Shown: piece after piece, positions 1-8,317 of the stretch
How positions within the stretch are numbered: the first letter of the stretch is position 1
How the letters are laid out: each line of letters opens with the position of its first letter
From: Pedobacter sp. UBA5917
GTDB taxonomy: Bacteria; Bacteroidota; Bacteroidia; Sphingobacteriales; Sphingobacteriaceae
Assembly: GCF_002432345.1 (NCBI RefSeq)
Contig: NZ_DJDT01000378.1
Span: 1-13,451 of the forward strand
Length of the DNA: 13,451 nt
Reading direction: 5' to 3'
Position numbers and translations under genes: made by a program
Notes under the pieces: model-generated
What the model was told of the DNA's origin: nothing
What the model saw: the letters and a program-made list of their open reading frames with translations, nothing else
Databases searched by the model: none

Positions 1-165
1 ATAGGAGCGGAAAAAAGATTCTTAAGACTTAATAAACTTTTTTAATTGTGAATTTATTGCTCTGTTAATCAGTGTTTTGTATTTTTTTATAAAAAAGCAT
101 TAGCCCTTGTGCCACTTTTTTGTCCCTTGTTAGATAAGCGCTCAACATGCGCTCGCCAAACAAAC
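1..165. other. Left-edge non-coding stretch upstream of fecR
   Basis: This AT-rich leader holds no convincing complete gene. In frame 1 an open stretch from the edge stops at 43-45 and in frame 3 one stops at 28-30. Either could be the tail of an upstream gene, and FecR genes usually follow an ECF sigma factor, but 9 to 14 residues are too few to tell. A weak promoter-like string (TATTTTTT, 80-87, with a TTG about 20 bases upstream) resembles the Bacteroidota -7/-33 pattern only loosely, so I do not claim it. Confidence 0.4.
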
Positions 166-1164
166 ATGCCCCAACAGGTAGATAAAGCACTGATAGAAAA
201 ATTCCTTAAAGGCTCTTGTTCCAAACAGGAAGAAGAGTTGGTCCGTATATTCCTGAAAAATTCAGAATCTGAAGCGCTGTTGAACGAAATCCTGTCGGCC
301 AATCAGGTTAAAGATTTCGAATTGTTCGATGGTGATGATATACCCCATATCAAACAGGCACAATGGCGTACTGCAATCAATCTTCGTATTGCCGCCGAAA
401 ATGAACTGCCGGTTAAAAAACGTTTCAGCTTTAAATATGCGGCCATCTGGGCGGCCTTGCTGATTGTTACACTTAGTGTGTACCTGATGATGCATTTCGG
501 AAAACCAGTGCAACAGGCCTCAATCTTTATCGAACGTAATAACCCCAATGGGCAACGCTCCAAAATTACCTTATCCGATAGTAGCGTGGTGTATTTGGGT
601 GCTGGCAGCCGGTTAAGGTACCCTGAACGTTTTTCGACAGATAAGAGGGAAATCTCCCTTTATGGCGAAGCTTTTTTCGAAGTGACCAAAAATCCAAAAA
701 AGCCATTTATTATCCACACCGGAACCGTGAGGACCCAGGTTTTGGGTACTTCGTTTAAAATAAAAGCATTTAAAAACAAACCGCTTAGCGTAGAGGTGGC
801 TACCGGAAAAGTGAGGGTAGATGAGCTGAAAGGGAATAAGATCGAATCATTGGCCATCCTCATTCCCGGGCAAAAAGTAATTTATTTCGATGGCAAAGCC
901 AGCATACGGGATATCGCCGTAAGTGATGTTACCGGTTTTAAAACTTCACAACTGGCTTTCCGTAATTCGTCTCTGTTCGAAATCTGCGAAACATTGGAAC
1001 GCTGGTACAATGTTAAAATCAGTTTTAAAAGCCAACGGAAATCGCGCGATAGGATGACGTTGACCATTGATGCCACTGTACCTGTAAACAAACTTTTAAA
1101 TGTGCTGGCAGCGGCCGGAAAATTCAGCTATAACATTAAAAATAATGAAATCATTATCCGTTAA
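166..1164 (+). CDS. FecR-family anti-sigma factor (inner membrane)
   Basis: This is a 332-residue FecR-like regulator. Such proteins sit in the inner membrane, hold an ECF sigma factor in the cytoplasm, and release it when a TonB-dependent transducer signals through its periplasmic part. A cytoplasmic anti-sigma region (about 1-88) has the usual start, with LIEKFLKGSCSKQEEE near residue 9. One hydrophobic membrane segment spans about 90-110. The periplasmic FecR domain (about 125-220) shows GEAFFEV, KPFIIHT and VLGTSFKI. A C-terminal DUF4974-type domain (about 262-331) begins LAFRNSSLFEICETLERWY. I chose the ATG at 166 because the frame can otherwise be extended only to a GTG at 109, which adds an untypical cysteine-rich stretch. 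No Shine-Dalgarno is visible, as is normal here. The cognate sigma gene is not in the window. The STN-bearing SusC gene 184 bases downstream is the expected partner. Confidence 0.93.
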   Translation: MPQQVDKALIEKFLKGSCSKQEEELVRIFLKNSESEALLNEILSANQVKDFELFDGDDIPHIKQAQWRTAINLRIAAENELPVKKRFSFKYAAIWAALLIVTLSVYLMMHFGKPVQQASIFIERNNPNGQRSKITLSDSSVVYLGAGSRLRYPERFSTDKREISLYGEAFFEVTKNPKKPFIIHTGTVRTQVLGTSFKIKAFKNKPLSVEVATGKVRVDELKGNKIESLAILIPGQKVIYFDGKASIRDIAVSDVTGFKTSQLAFRNSSLFEICETLERWYNVKISFKSQRKSRDRMTLTIDATVPVNKLLNVLAAAGKFSYNIKNNEIIIR

Positions 1165-1348
1165 CATTCAAAAAAAATAGAAAGGAAACCAATGGACTGC
1201 ACTTAACAAACTTCCCCAACCATAAGGAGGGGAAGTAGTCTTATCACATCATAAACCGCTTGCTTTTCGACGACAGAGCGGTAAATGAAGAAATATATCA
1301 ACAATTACTCCCGGCTTGTAACCGGGCAAACCATTAATATACAAATTT
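1165..1348 (+). promoter_or_regulatory. fecR-susC intergenic leader with three hairpins
   Basis: This gap carries three successive perfect inverted repeats. They are ACTTCCCC (1210-1217) with GGGGAAGT (1229-1236), loop 11; ACCGCT (1255-1260) with AGCGGT (1277-1282), loop 16; and CCCGG (1310-1314) with CCGGG (1322-1326), loop 7. None is followed by a T run, so none looks like a simple intrinsic terminator. The promoter for the sigma-dependent susC operon would be expected here, but I see no clear TAnnTTTG element, which is compatible with ECF-dependent transcription. A structured 5' untranslated region or small RNA is possible but inferred only. Confidence 0.45.
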
Positions 1349-4300
1349 ATGCAAAAAGGATTACATCCTACAATTAAGTTTATGATGAGGTGTTCATTTA
1401 TGCTTTTAATCGCACAGTTTACCTTTATCGGCGTGCTTTTGGCCGGGAGTGTTCACAGCCAGAACCTCGATCAGGTAATCAGTATCAATTTAGACCACTC
1501 TAGTGTAAAAGCAGGTCTGCTCAATATCCAGGAAAAAAGCGGTATTAAATTCGTACTTCCCGAGAAACTGCTCAATAACCTTAAAACCGAGGTTAATTTG
1601 GGCGAACAGAACAAAACTGTAAAGTACCTGATCGAAAAGGTGCTCGGCGGAACCAATCTCGAATACAAAATAGTAGAAGGTTATGTGGTAATTGCCCAGA
1701 AGCCGGTGCCACAGCAACCGGGTAATATTAGCGGCCGCATTACCGACGAAAAAGGAGGGCCGCTTCCGGGCGCTACAGTTAAAGTAAGCGAAACGGGCCA
1801 AACCGTTCAGAGTGATCCCGATGGGAATTACAGCATTTCGCTAAAACCGGGCAATTATACTATCGAAGTTTCCTATATCTCTTATCTCGCACAGAAAATA
1901 ACCGGTGTAAGTGTAAAAGACGGCAAAACAACCACTTTGGGTTTTTCGATGAAACCTACCGATAACCAGCTTTCGGAAGTGGTGGTGAGTTACGGAAAGC
2001 AAAGAATGAAAGATGTTACCGGATCTATCGCCACCATTGATGCCACCCAGCTGCAGGATATGCCGGTAGGGCAGTTTGCACAGCAGTTGCAGGGAAAAGT
2101 TGCCGGTGTGCAGATTGCGCAAACCAGTGGGCAGCCAGGCCGTGGCATGGGATTTATTATCCGTGGTGCCGCTTCTTTTTACTCTAGTAACCAACCTTTA
2201 TTTGTAATAGATGGCACACCGATAACCGGTAGCATCAACAACATCAATCCGGCAGAGATAGAAAGCTTTAGCTTTTTAAAAGATGCTTCGGCAACAGCAC
2301 TTTACGGATCGAGAGCAGCCAATGGGGTAGTGTTAATTACCACCAAACATGCAAAACCAGGCGATTCGAAAGTAGATTTTTCAACTTATTACGGTATCCA
2401 GAAAATACCTACCGCCCGGTTGCCCAAAATGATGACCGCAAGGGAATTTGCCACCTTTATGAAAGAGCGTGGGGAAGACGGATTAAAATATGAGCCGGGT
2501 TATACCATCGCGGCCGATTATCACGCAGCTTATGATAATCCGGAACAATATGGTGATGGTACCAACTGGTTTAACCTGCTTACCCGTACAGCACCTATAC
2601 AAAGCTACGATTTAACTGTTCAATCGGCACGCGAGCATTCTTCATCAACCGTTATAGCGGGCTATCAGGAACAGCAGGGCGTAGTGATCAATAACGGAAC
2701 CAAACTGTTTTCGGCAAGGTTTAACCAGGATTTTACCTCAGCCAATAACAAACTTAAACTGGGCTTTAACCTGGCGCCAAGTTACAGGATGGACCACAAC
2801 AACAGGCTGAACAGTGATGGGGTAGGTGGCTATTTCGAACGTTTTTTTGAAGCAAGTCCATTGGCATCGCCTTATAACCCTGACGGTAGTTATGCACGTA
2901 GTGTGGCTTCTCCAGGCATGGTGGCCTATATTAACCCATTGGCTACTTATATGCTTACCAATGATGATTACAACACCACCCGTATTTTGGGTAATGCTTA
3001 CCTGAATTACGAATTTTTGCCCGGATTAAGTGTTAAAACCAACTTGGGGGTTGATAAAGGTGCCGAAATGCGTAAATATTTTCAGGGCGGATTGGTAACG
3101 GGCACACAGGGACAAAGCACAGGAACAAGCTCATCGGTTGATAATGGCTCGTGGACGGCAGAAGGAAACCTGGCCTACACCAAAACCTTTGGAAAAGACC
3201 ACAGCATTGATGCGCTTATCGGCTATTCGGCACAGGAATTTAATACTTATAGCAACAACTTAACCGGACTTGGTTTTGCAAGCGATGATATTGAATATTT
3301 AAGTGCCGCAACCAGCATAACCGGTGGCAGCGGTGCAGGTTCTTATTCATTACTTTCGGCAATTGCCCGTATTAACTATGCCTATAAAGGCCGCTACCTG
3401 CTGTCGGCAGCGGTTAGGCGCGATGGATCATCTAAATTCGGCATCAATAAACAATGGGGCAGTTTCCCTTCATTATCGGCCGGATGGATTGTAAGCGATG
3501 AAGCTTTTATGAAAAACCTTAAAGCTATTAGTTTCTTAAAGCTCCGTGCTAGTTACGGCATTACCGGAAACAACTTTTTTGCAGGTAATTACGATTCGCA
3601 GGCCACCATCGGTACCTATTATTACAATTTTAACAACACCATAACCCAGGGGCAAACCATTAACCGCTTACCTAACCAGGAATTGAGGTGGGAGCGTAAC
3701 AAACAGTTCGATCTGGGTTTAGAAATAGGGGTGTTGAATAACAGGATTACCTTTACCTACGATTATTACCGCAAACTTACCGATGGATTGATCCAGCAGC
3801 GTGCCATCCCAACTTCTTCGGGTTTCTCGCAGATTATCTATAACGTAGGCGAACTCAAAATGTGGGGCCACGAGTTCTCTATCAGCTCAAAAAATTTAAC
3901 AGGAAACCTTAAATGGAATACCAATTTAAGCCTTTCTTTCGATCGTAACCTGATTACCAACCTGGTTGATCCGGGCTATATCAGAAGAAACGTAACCGTA
4001 AGTTCCGATTATTTCCGTCAGCAGGTAGGTCACCATTTAGGTGAGTTTTACGGCTTTATTTACGATGGTTTATATAAAGATGCAGCAGATTTAGCCAATT
4101 CTGCCAAATATTTAAGTACACCGGCAAAACCTAACGGAAGTTCGGATATCGGTACCATTAAAGTGAGGGACATTAACGGCGATGGTGTAATTGATGATGT
4201 AAACGACCGTACTTTTATCGGCGATCCTACGCCAACCTTTACCGGTGGTATGGTAAATAATTTTAAATACAAAAACTTCGATCTTACCATCGATATGACT

Positions 4301-4738
4301 TTTTCTGTTGGAGGCAAGATTTTAAATGCAGCCAAATGGGCATATCAAACCAACATGGACGGTTCGAGGGTACTGTTGGCAGCAGCAGCCGACCGCTGGC
4401 GCTCTCCTGAAAATCCGGGATCGGGCATTTATCCACGGACCAAATCAGGTACAACCGGTATCGGCCGTTCGGTAAACACACAATGGATCGAAAACGGATC
4501 TTACCTGGCCGCGAAGAATATCTCTTTCGGTTATACCATTCCGGTAAAAAACCTGATGCTTAAAAACCTCCGCGTATTTGCTTCGGTGCAGCAGGCCTTT
4601 GTCATCACCGGTTATTCGGGCATGAACCCCGAAATCAATGTGGGCGGATCAGATCCAACTTTGGGCGTGGGTATCGACGAAAATGCCTATCCAATTCCGA
4701 GAACATTTTCTTTAGGCATCTCTACCACATTCAGATAA
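1349..4738 (+). CDS. SusC/RagA-like TonB-dependent transducer with STN domain
   Basis: This 1129-residue outer-membrane protein should form the TonB-driven channel of a SusCD pair. The order is: a signal segment (about 10-37, ending SVHSQ); an STN (secretin/TonB short N-terminal) domain at about 45-117; a carboxypeptidase-regulatory-like beta domain at about 126-202 (SGRITDEKGGPLPGATV); a TonB-box/plug start at 207 (NQLSEVVVSYGKQ); and a plug with LFVIDGTPI (284-292) and a downstream LKDASATALYGSRAANGVV block. The rest is a beta barrel ending in an aromatic residue and arginine (STTFR). The STN domain is absent from plain SusC transporters. It marks proteins that signal to a FecR anti-sigma factor, and a FecR gene lies directly upstream. 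The SusD partner starts 18 bases after the stop, so co-expression is likely. The substrate cannot be read from the sequence. The downstream phosphoesterases suggest a phosphoester-containing ligand, which is inference. Confidence 0.96.
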   Translation: MQKGLHPTIKFMMRCSFMLLIAQFTFIGVLLAGSVHSQNLDQVISINLDHSSVKAGLLNIQEKSGIKFVLPEKLLNNLKTEVNLGEQNKTVKYLIEKVLGGTNLEYKIVEGYVVIAQKPVPQQPGNISGRITDEKGGPLPGATVKVSETGQTVQSDPDGNYSISLKPGNYTIEVSYISYLAQKITGVSVKDGKTTTLGFSMKPTDNQLSEVVVSYGKQRMKDVTGSIATIDATQLQDMPVGQFAQQLQGKVAGVQIAQTSGQPGRGMGFIIRGAASFYSSNQPLFVIDGTPITGSINNINPAEIESFSFLKDASATALYGSRAANGVVLITTKHAKPGDSKVDFSTYYGIQKIPTARLPKMMTAREFATFMKERGEDGLKYEPGYTIAADYHAAYDNPEQYGDGTNWFNLLTRTAPIQSYDLTVQSAREHSSSTVIAGYQEQQGVVINNGTKLFSARFNQDFTSANNKLKLGFNLAPSYRMDHNNRLNSDGVGGYFERFFEASPLASPYNPDGSYARSVASPGMVAYINPLATYMLTNDDYNTTRILGNAYLNYEFLPGLSVKTNLGVDKGAEMRKYFQGGLVTGTQGQSTGTSSSVDNGSWTAEGNLAYTKTFGKDHSIDALIGYSAQEFNTYSNNLTGLGFASDDIEYLSAATSITGGSGAGSYSLLSAIARINYAYKGRYLLSAAVRRDGSSKFGINKQWGSFPSLSAGWIVSDEAFMKNLKAISFLKLRASYGITGNNFFAGNYDSQATIGTYYYNFNNTITQGQTINRLPNQELRWERNKQFDLGLEIGVLNNRITFTYDYYRKLTDGLIQQRAIPTSSGFSQIIYNVGELKMWGHEFSISSKNLTGNLKWNTNLSLSFDRNLITNLVDPGYIRRNVTVSSDYFRQQVGHHLGEFYGFIYDGLYKDAADLANSAKYLSTPAKPNGSSDIGTIKVRDINGDGVIDDVNDRTFIGDPTPTFTGGMVNNFKYKNFDLTIDMTFSVGGKILNAAKWAYQTNMDGSRVLLAAAADRWRSPENPGSGIYPRTKSGTTGIGRSVNTQWIENGSYLAAKNISFGYTIPVKNLMLKNLRVFASVQQAFVITGYSGMNPEINVGGSDPTLGVGIDENAYPIPRTFSLGISTTFR

Positions 4739-4756
4739 CCATTAAAGCTTAACAAC

Positions 4757-6301
4757 ATGAAAAAGATATATATAGCCATTGTACTGTTAACCATTGGCCT
4801 AAGTGCATGTAAAAAGGATTTCATCGAACTCAATCCCGAAGATTCGTATACAGACGGGGTATTTTATAAAACCGAACAGCAGTTCCGTGCGGCCGTAGTG
4901 GCGGCTTATGCACCATTGAGGGATGTGCTGATCAACGATTATTTTACATCCGAAATGCACTCCGATAATACCGTTTACCAGCCTATTCCGGGTAACAGGG
5001 GAACAGCTTACGTAGAACGCGAAAACATTTCAGACTTTACCAATACCTCTACCAATGCCTATGTTTCTGCCACCTGGCAGCACAGTTATACCGGCATTTC
5101 GCGTTGCAATATCATTATCGAAAGGCTAAAAGGATCCGACTTAAGCGATGCGGTAAAAGCTAATTTAGATGGACAGGCAAAATTTTTAAGGGCGCTTAAT
5201 TATTTCAAGCTGGTGCGTTTATACGGCGGTGTCCCATTATCTGTAGCCGAGGTTAAAACTGCTGAAGATGCCTTTAAACCCCGCTCAACCGAAGCCGAGG
5301 TTTATGCGCAGATTGTAGCCGATGCAAAAGATGCAGTGAGCGAACTTGCTGCCCCTACAAAATTCCCGCAGACGGGCGAAGCCACCAAAGGTTCGGCAGC
5401 CATGTTATTGGCCAATGTTTATGCCGTACAGAAAAAGTGGGCAGAGGCCGAAACTGTACTGAACAGCCTGCTAACCATGGGTTACGACCTGAATGCCAAC
5501 TATGCTGATGCCTTTTTACCTACCAATAAAAACGGAAAAGAATCGATCTTCGAGATCCAGTTTTTGGGCGGTACCATTACAGGTGCTACACCAAATGTAC
5601 TTTCTTTCCACTTTATTCCACGCAGTAAAGATACCAGGGTATTAACCGGAATAGCCATTGATAATACCAGTACTGGTGGCTGGAATACGCCAAGCAGCGA
5701 TCTGATCGCCGATTTCGAACCGAATGATAAACGCCTTGATGCTTCTATCGGTATCGCCGAGGGTACTTACGATGCAAGCAGTTACTTTGTTTATTCGGCA
5801 GCTAAAAGCATTATCAATTATGTGCCTGCCACCGGTAAAATCGGTGTGCCTTATATTAAAAAATACCTGCATTCGCCATTGATAGCTACCACAGGTTCGG
5901 GCGATGATTTCCCAATCTACCGTTTTTCAGATGCATTGCTTTTACTGGCCGAAGCCTTAAACGAGCAGGGCAAATCGGCACTTGCGCTGGCCCCACTCAA
6001 TAGGGTACGGAAAAGGGCAGGTCTGGCTGATGTTACTACAACAGATCAAACCGAACTAAGAACCATTATTTTACACGAACGCCGTATAGAGCTGGCTTTC
6101 GAAAACAGCCGTTGGACAGATTTATTAAGAACTGGAAAGGCGATTACCGTGATTAATGCTTTTGGTGTTAAAATCAGGCAGCAGCTCCCATTCCTTTCTG
6201 CCGATGCTTATGTAATCGACAACCATAACCTGGTATTCCCGATTCCGCAGAACGAAGTTGGTTTAAACCCTAAAGTGATCCAGAACCCGGGGTATTTTTA
6301 A
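4757..6301 (+). CDS. SusD/RagB-like surface nutrient-binding lipoprotein
   Basis: This 514-residue lipoprotein is predicted to cap the SusC channel at the cell surface and capture ligand. The signal peptide ends in a lipobox with lipid cysteine 18 (GLSAC). KKDF follows the cysteine, a charged stretch in keeping with surface export of Bacteroidota lipoproteins. The N-terminal SusD-like half shows NPEDSYTDGVFYKTEQQF (about 26-43), the conserved AKFLRALNYFKLVRLYGGVP (141-160) and a TPR-like helix pair near 211-238 (KGSAAMLLANVYAVQKKWAE). The C-terminal RagB/SusD half shows HERRIELAFENSRWTDLLRTG and the family-typical ending LNPKVIQNPGYF. Length is normal for the family. It follows the SusC gene by 18 bases and is the last gene before a palindromic repeat element, where transcription may be partly attenuated before the enzyme genes. 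Confidence 0.96.
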   Translation: MKKIYIAIVLLTIGLSACKKDFIELNPEDSYTDGVFYKTEQQFRAAVVAAYAPLRDVLINDYFTSEMHSDNTVYQPIPGNRGTAYVERENISDFTNTSTNAYVSATWQHSYTGISRCNIIIERLKGSDLSDAVKANLDGQAKFLRALNYFKLVRLYGGVPLSVAEVKTAEDAFKPRSTEAEVYAQIVADAKDAVSELAAPTKFPQTGEATKGSAAMLLANVYAVQKKWAEAETVLNSLLTMGYDLNANYADAFLPTNKNGKESIFEIQFLGGTITGATPNVLSFHFIPRSKDTRVLTGIAIDNTSTGGWNTPSSDLIADFEPNDKRLDASIGIAEGTYDASSYFVYSAAKSIINYVPATGKIGVPYIKKYLHSPLIATTGSGDDFPIYRFSDALLLLAEALNEQGKSALALAPLNRVRKRAGLADVTTTDQTELRTIILHERRIELAFENSRWTDLLRTGKAITVINAFGVKIRQQLPFLSADAYVIDNHNLVFPIPQNEVGLNPKVIQNPGYF

Positions 6302-6313
6302 TAGCTGAAGTCG

Positions 6314-6390
6314 CGTCACCCTTTCCCGATTTTAACATCGGGATTAGGGGTTTCACATTAGATAGACCCTGAAATAAATTCAGGGTGACG
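6314..6390. repeat. REP-like palindromic intergenic element after susD
   Basis: The outer arms CGTCACCCT (6314-6322) and AGGGTGACG (6382-6390) are perfect 9-base inverted repeats. Inside are two more perfect hairpins: TCCCGAT (6324-6330) with ATCGGGA (6337-6343), loop 6, and ACCCTGAA (6366-6373) with TTCAGGGT (6379-6386), loop 5. The string AGGGT at 6382-6386 belongs to both the outer arm and the second hairpin, so the RNA can fold in two mutually exclusive ways. Compact nested palindromes with GTCACCCTGAA...TTCAGGGT arms are, from memory, a dispersed family in Pedobacter-like genomes, but only one copy is in this window. It may act as a terminator or attenuator, or protect the 3' end of the susCD message. 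Confidence 0.7.
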
Positions 6391-6470
6391 AACACGTTAG
6401 AAAAAGAAGTTTGGAATTTAAGCTAATAAGATACTGGCGTTCTCAACGGAAAAATAAAATTTAACCAATA

Positions 6471-8264
6471 ATGATTTTGAACAAAAAACTTTTAAAGAAA
6501 AGCTTTTGTGTTTTTCTTAGCGCGCAACTGTTGCTCAGTACCAGTGCAACCCTGATTCCTTTAGGAGAAGAACCGGTAAATGATGATGAATTTTCCATTG
6601 TGGTATTGCCTGATACACAGTATTACACCTCGGAGAAAAACGGTGGTAAAAAAGAAATGTTTACCGCACAAACCGAATGGATTGTTAAAAATGCAACAAA
6701 AGAGAACATTAAATACGTGATCCACCTGGGCGATATTTCCGATAACGGCGAAATGTTCCCCGAGCAATGGGTAAATGCATCAAACTCGATGTATAAACTG
6801 GAAAAACCACAGCCGGGCTATCCGCAGGGTATTCCTTATGGCATGGCGGTGGGCAATCACGATCAAACCAAAAGCCAATACCCCTTAAGCGGTAAAACCG
6901 ATCAGTACAATAAATATTTTGGCGTAGCCCATTTTAAAGATAAAAAATGGTACGGTGGCCATTACCGAAACGATAATGATAGCCATTACGATCTGTTCGA
7001 AGCTGGCGGCTACAAATTCATCACCATATTTTTGGAATACGATTCGTATGATGAAGATATCGAAGGGATGAACAAGTGGGCCGGTTCCATCCTCGAAAAA
7101 TTCAGCGATCGTAAAGCCATTTTGGTAAGCCATTCTATCATCCATTTTAATAAAAAAACAGGCACCAACGAGAAAGGATTTCCCAAATTTTCTAAGCAGG
7201 GCCAACGCGTTTTCGATCGTTTAAAAAGTTACCCGAATGTGTTTTTAACCTTATCGGGCCATGTGGGCGATAATGGCGAAGGTTACCGTCAGGATGGTTA
7301 TGCGGGTAACGTGATCAAATCATTATTGTCTGATTACCAGAGCCGCCCTGATGGCGGGCACGGACTAATGCGTTTGATGAAATTCTCCAAATCGAAAGAC
7401 CTCATCAGCGTACGTACTTTTTCTCCGGTAACTGGCGAGGAAGAAACCGATGCCGACAGCAAATTTACACTTCCATGGTTCCACCATACCACAGTGGCCA
7501 GGTACCAGGATTATGATAATGATGGCATCAGCGAAATTTCATTCTTTTCAAATGGGATCTGGAAAATTGCCGGTAAGCCCGATGTTGCTTTCGGTAAACC
7601 GGGCGATATTGCTGCACCTGCAGATTATGATGGTGATGGTAAGACCGAATTTGCCGTTTTCAGGCCATCAGAAGGGAAATTTTACATTCAGGGCGGAAAA
7701 GAAATTGTGTTAGGGCAGGCAGGAGATATTCCGGTTTGCGGTGATTGGGATGGAGATGGTTTTGCCGATGCTGCGGTTTACCGTCCATCAACACTTACCT
7801 GGTATTTCGATGGCCTGGACAGCATTAAATTCGGACATAAAAACGGTGTACCTGTTCCGGCCGATTATGATGGTGACGGCATATTGGATGTTGGTTTTTT
7901 CCGTAAAGATAATTCTATGTGGCAAACCAGTTTGGGTAATATCCCTTTACAGGTAAAACACACACCTGGCGATATTCCTGTTCCGGCTGATTATGATGGG
8001 GATGGAAAGGCTGATATGGCCCTATTCCGTCCTTCAACCGGCGAATGGCTGATCGGGTTTAATAAACCAGTGGTTTTCGGGAAAGCGGGCGATATCCCAC
8101 TTCCGGGCAATTACAAAAAAGGTGGAAAAGCAGCTATTGCTGTACTCCGTTCGGGTAAAATCTACCTGCAGGATAATTCAACAATCAATGCAGATGGGGG
8201 AGTTGTGGCCGATCTGGTCAATATCCTTCCGGCCGCCAGATTAATCATTAACCAGACAAAATAA
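6471..8264 (+). CDS. Exported calcineurin-like metallophosphoesterase with C-terminal calcium-binding repeats
   Basis: This 597-residue protein is predicted to hydrolyse phosphoesters outside the cytoplasm. A signal peptide covers about 1-27 (KK...FLSAQLLLSTSA) and has no lipobox. The phosphoesterase domain (about 40-320) shows VLPDTQYY (D48, Q50), HLGDISDNG (D88), GNHD (N129, H130), a histidine at 221 (SHS) and SGHVG (H264), followed by the family-like run YRQDGYAGN...LLSDYQ and RTFSP. The first-site histidine after D48 is a glutamine, and the second histidine of the usual GHxH is glycine 266. The DTQ form occurs, as I recall, in the YvnB-like group. The C-terminal half (about 341-560) holds five DxDxDG calcium motifs at 347, 385, 425, 465 and 507 plus a degenerate sixth at 547, about 40 residues apart, of the form DYDGDGxxDxAVFRPS. 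No T9SS sorting domain follows. The protein is probably periplasmic, or surface-exposed by another route. The substrate is unknown. Confidence 0.9.
   Translation: MILNKKLLKKSFCVFLSAQLLLSTSATLIPLGEEPVNDDEFSIVVLPDTQYYTSEKNGGKKEMFTAQTEWIVKNATKENIKYVIHLGDISDNGEMFPEQWVNASNSMYKLEKPQPGYPQGIPYGMAVGNHDQTKSQYPLSGKTDQYNKYFGVAHFKDKKWYGGHYRNDNDSHYDLFEAGGYKFITIFLEYDSYDEDIEGMNKWAGSILEKFSDRKAILVSHSIIHFNKKTGTNEKGFPKFSKQGQRVFDRLKSYPNVFLTLSGHVGDNGEGYRQDGYAGNVIKSLLSDYQSRPDGGHGLMRLMKFSKSKDLISVRTFSPVTGEEETDADSKFTLPWFHHTTVARYQDYDNDGISEISFFSNGIWKIAGKPDVAFGKPGDIAAPADYDGDGKTEFAVFRPSEGKFYIQGGKEIVLGQAGDIPVCGDWDGDGFADAAVYRPSTLTWYFDGLDSIKFGHKNGVPVPADYDGDGILDVGFFRKDNSMWQTSLGNIPLQVKHTPGDIPVPADYDGDGKADMALFRPSTGEWLIGFNKPVVFGKAGDIPLPGNYKKGGKAAIAVLRSGKIYLQDNSTINADGGVVADLVNILPAARLIINQTK
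7509..8126 (+). repeat. Coding repeats of about 120 bases (40-residue FG-GAP/VCBS-type blades)
   Basis: Six units fall inside the metallophosphoesterase gene, with calcium-motif starts at 7509, 7623, 7743, 7863, 7989 and 8109 (114 to 126 bases apart). Five encode DxDxDG. The last reads GNYKKGG and has lost all the acidic ligands. Each unit continues into a hydrophobic strand such as AVFRPS and then a W or F/Y position, and most are preceded by GDIPVPA-like residues. The pattern suits one beta-propeller of six or seven blades. Confidence 0.8.
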
Positions 8265-8317
8265 GCTTAAAAAATAACCACGAACCACAAAATCAATTAG
8301 TTCTCAAAAAAAAAACT

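Noticed and set aside
1..45. Possible tail of an ECF sigma factor gene at the left edge
   Set aside because: Only 9 to 14 codons are visible, in two competing frames, with no diagnostic residues.
109..165. Upstream extension of the FecR gene to a GTG start
   Set aside because: The added 19 residues contain two cysteines and do not resemble FecR N-termini, whereas the protein beginning at the ATG at 166 starts in the usual way.
7450..7956. Two alternate-frame open stretches (7450-7713 and 7741-7956) on the + strand
   Set aside because: They are shadows of the repeated calcium-motif codons in the metallophosphoesterase gene. The methionine-rich products come from reading GATGATGGTGATGG-like DNA out of frame.
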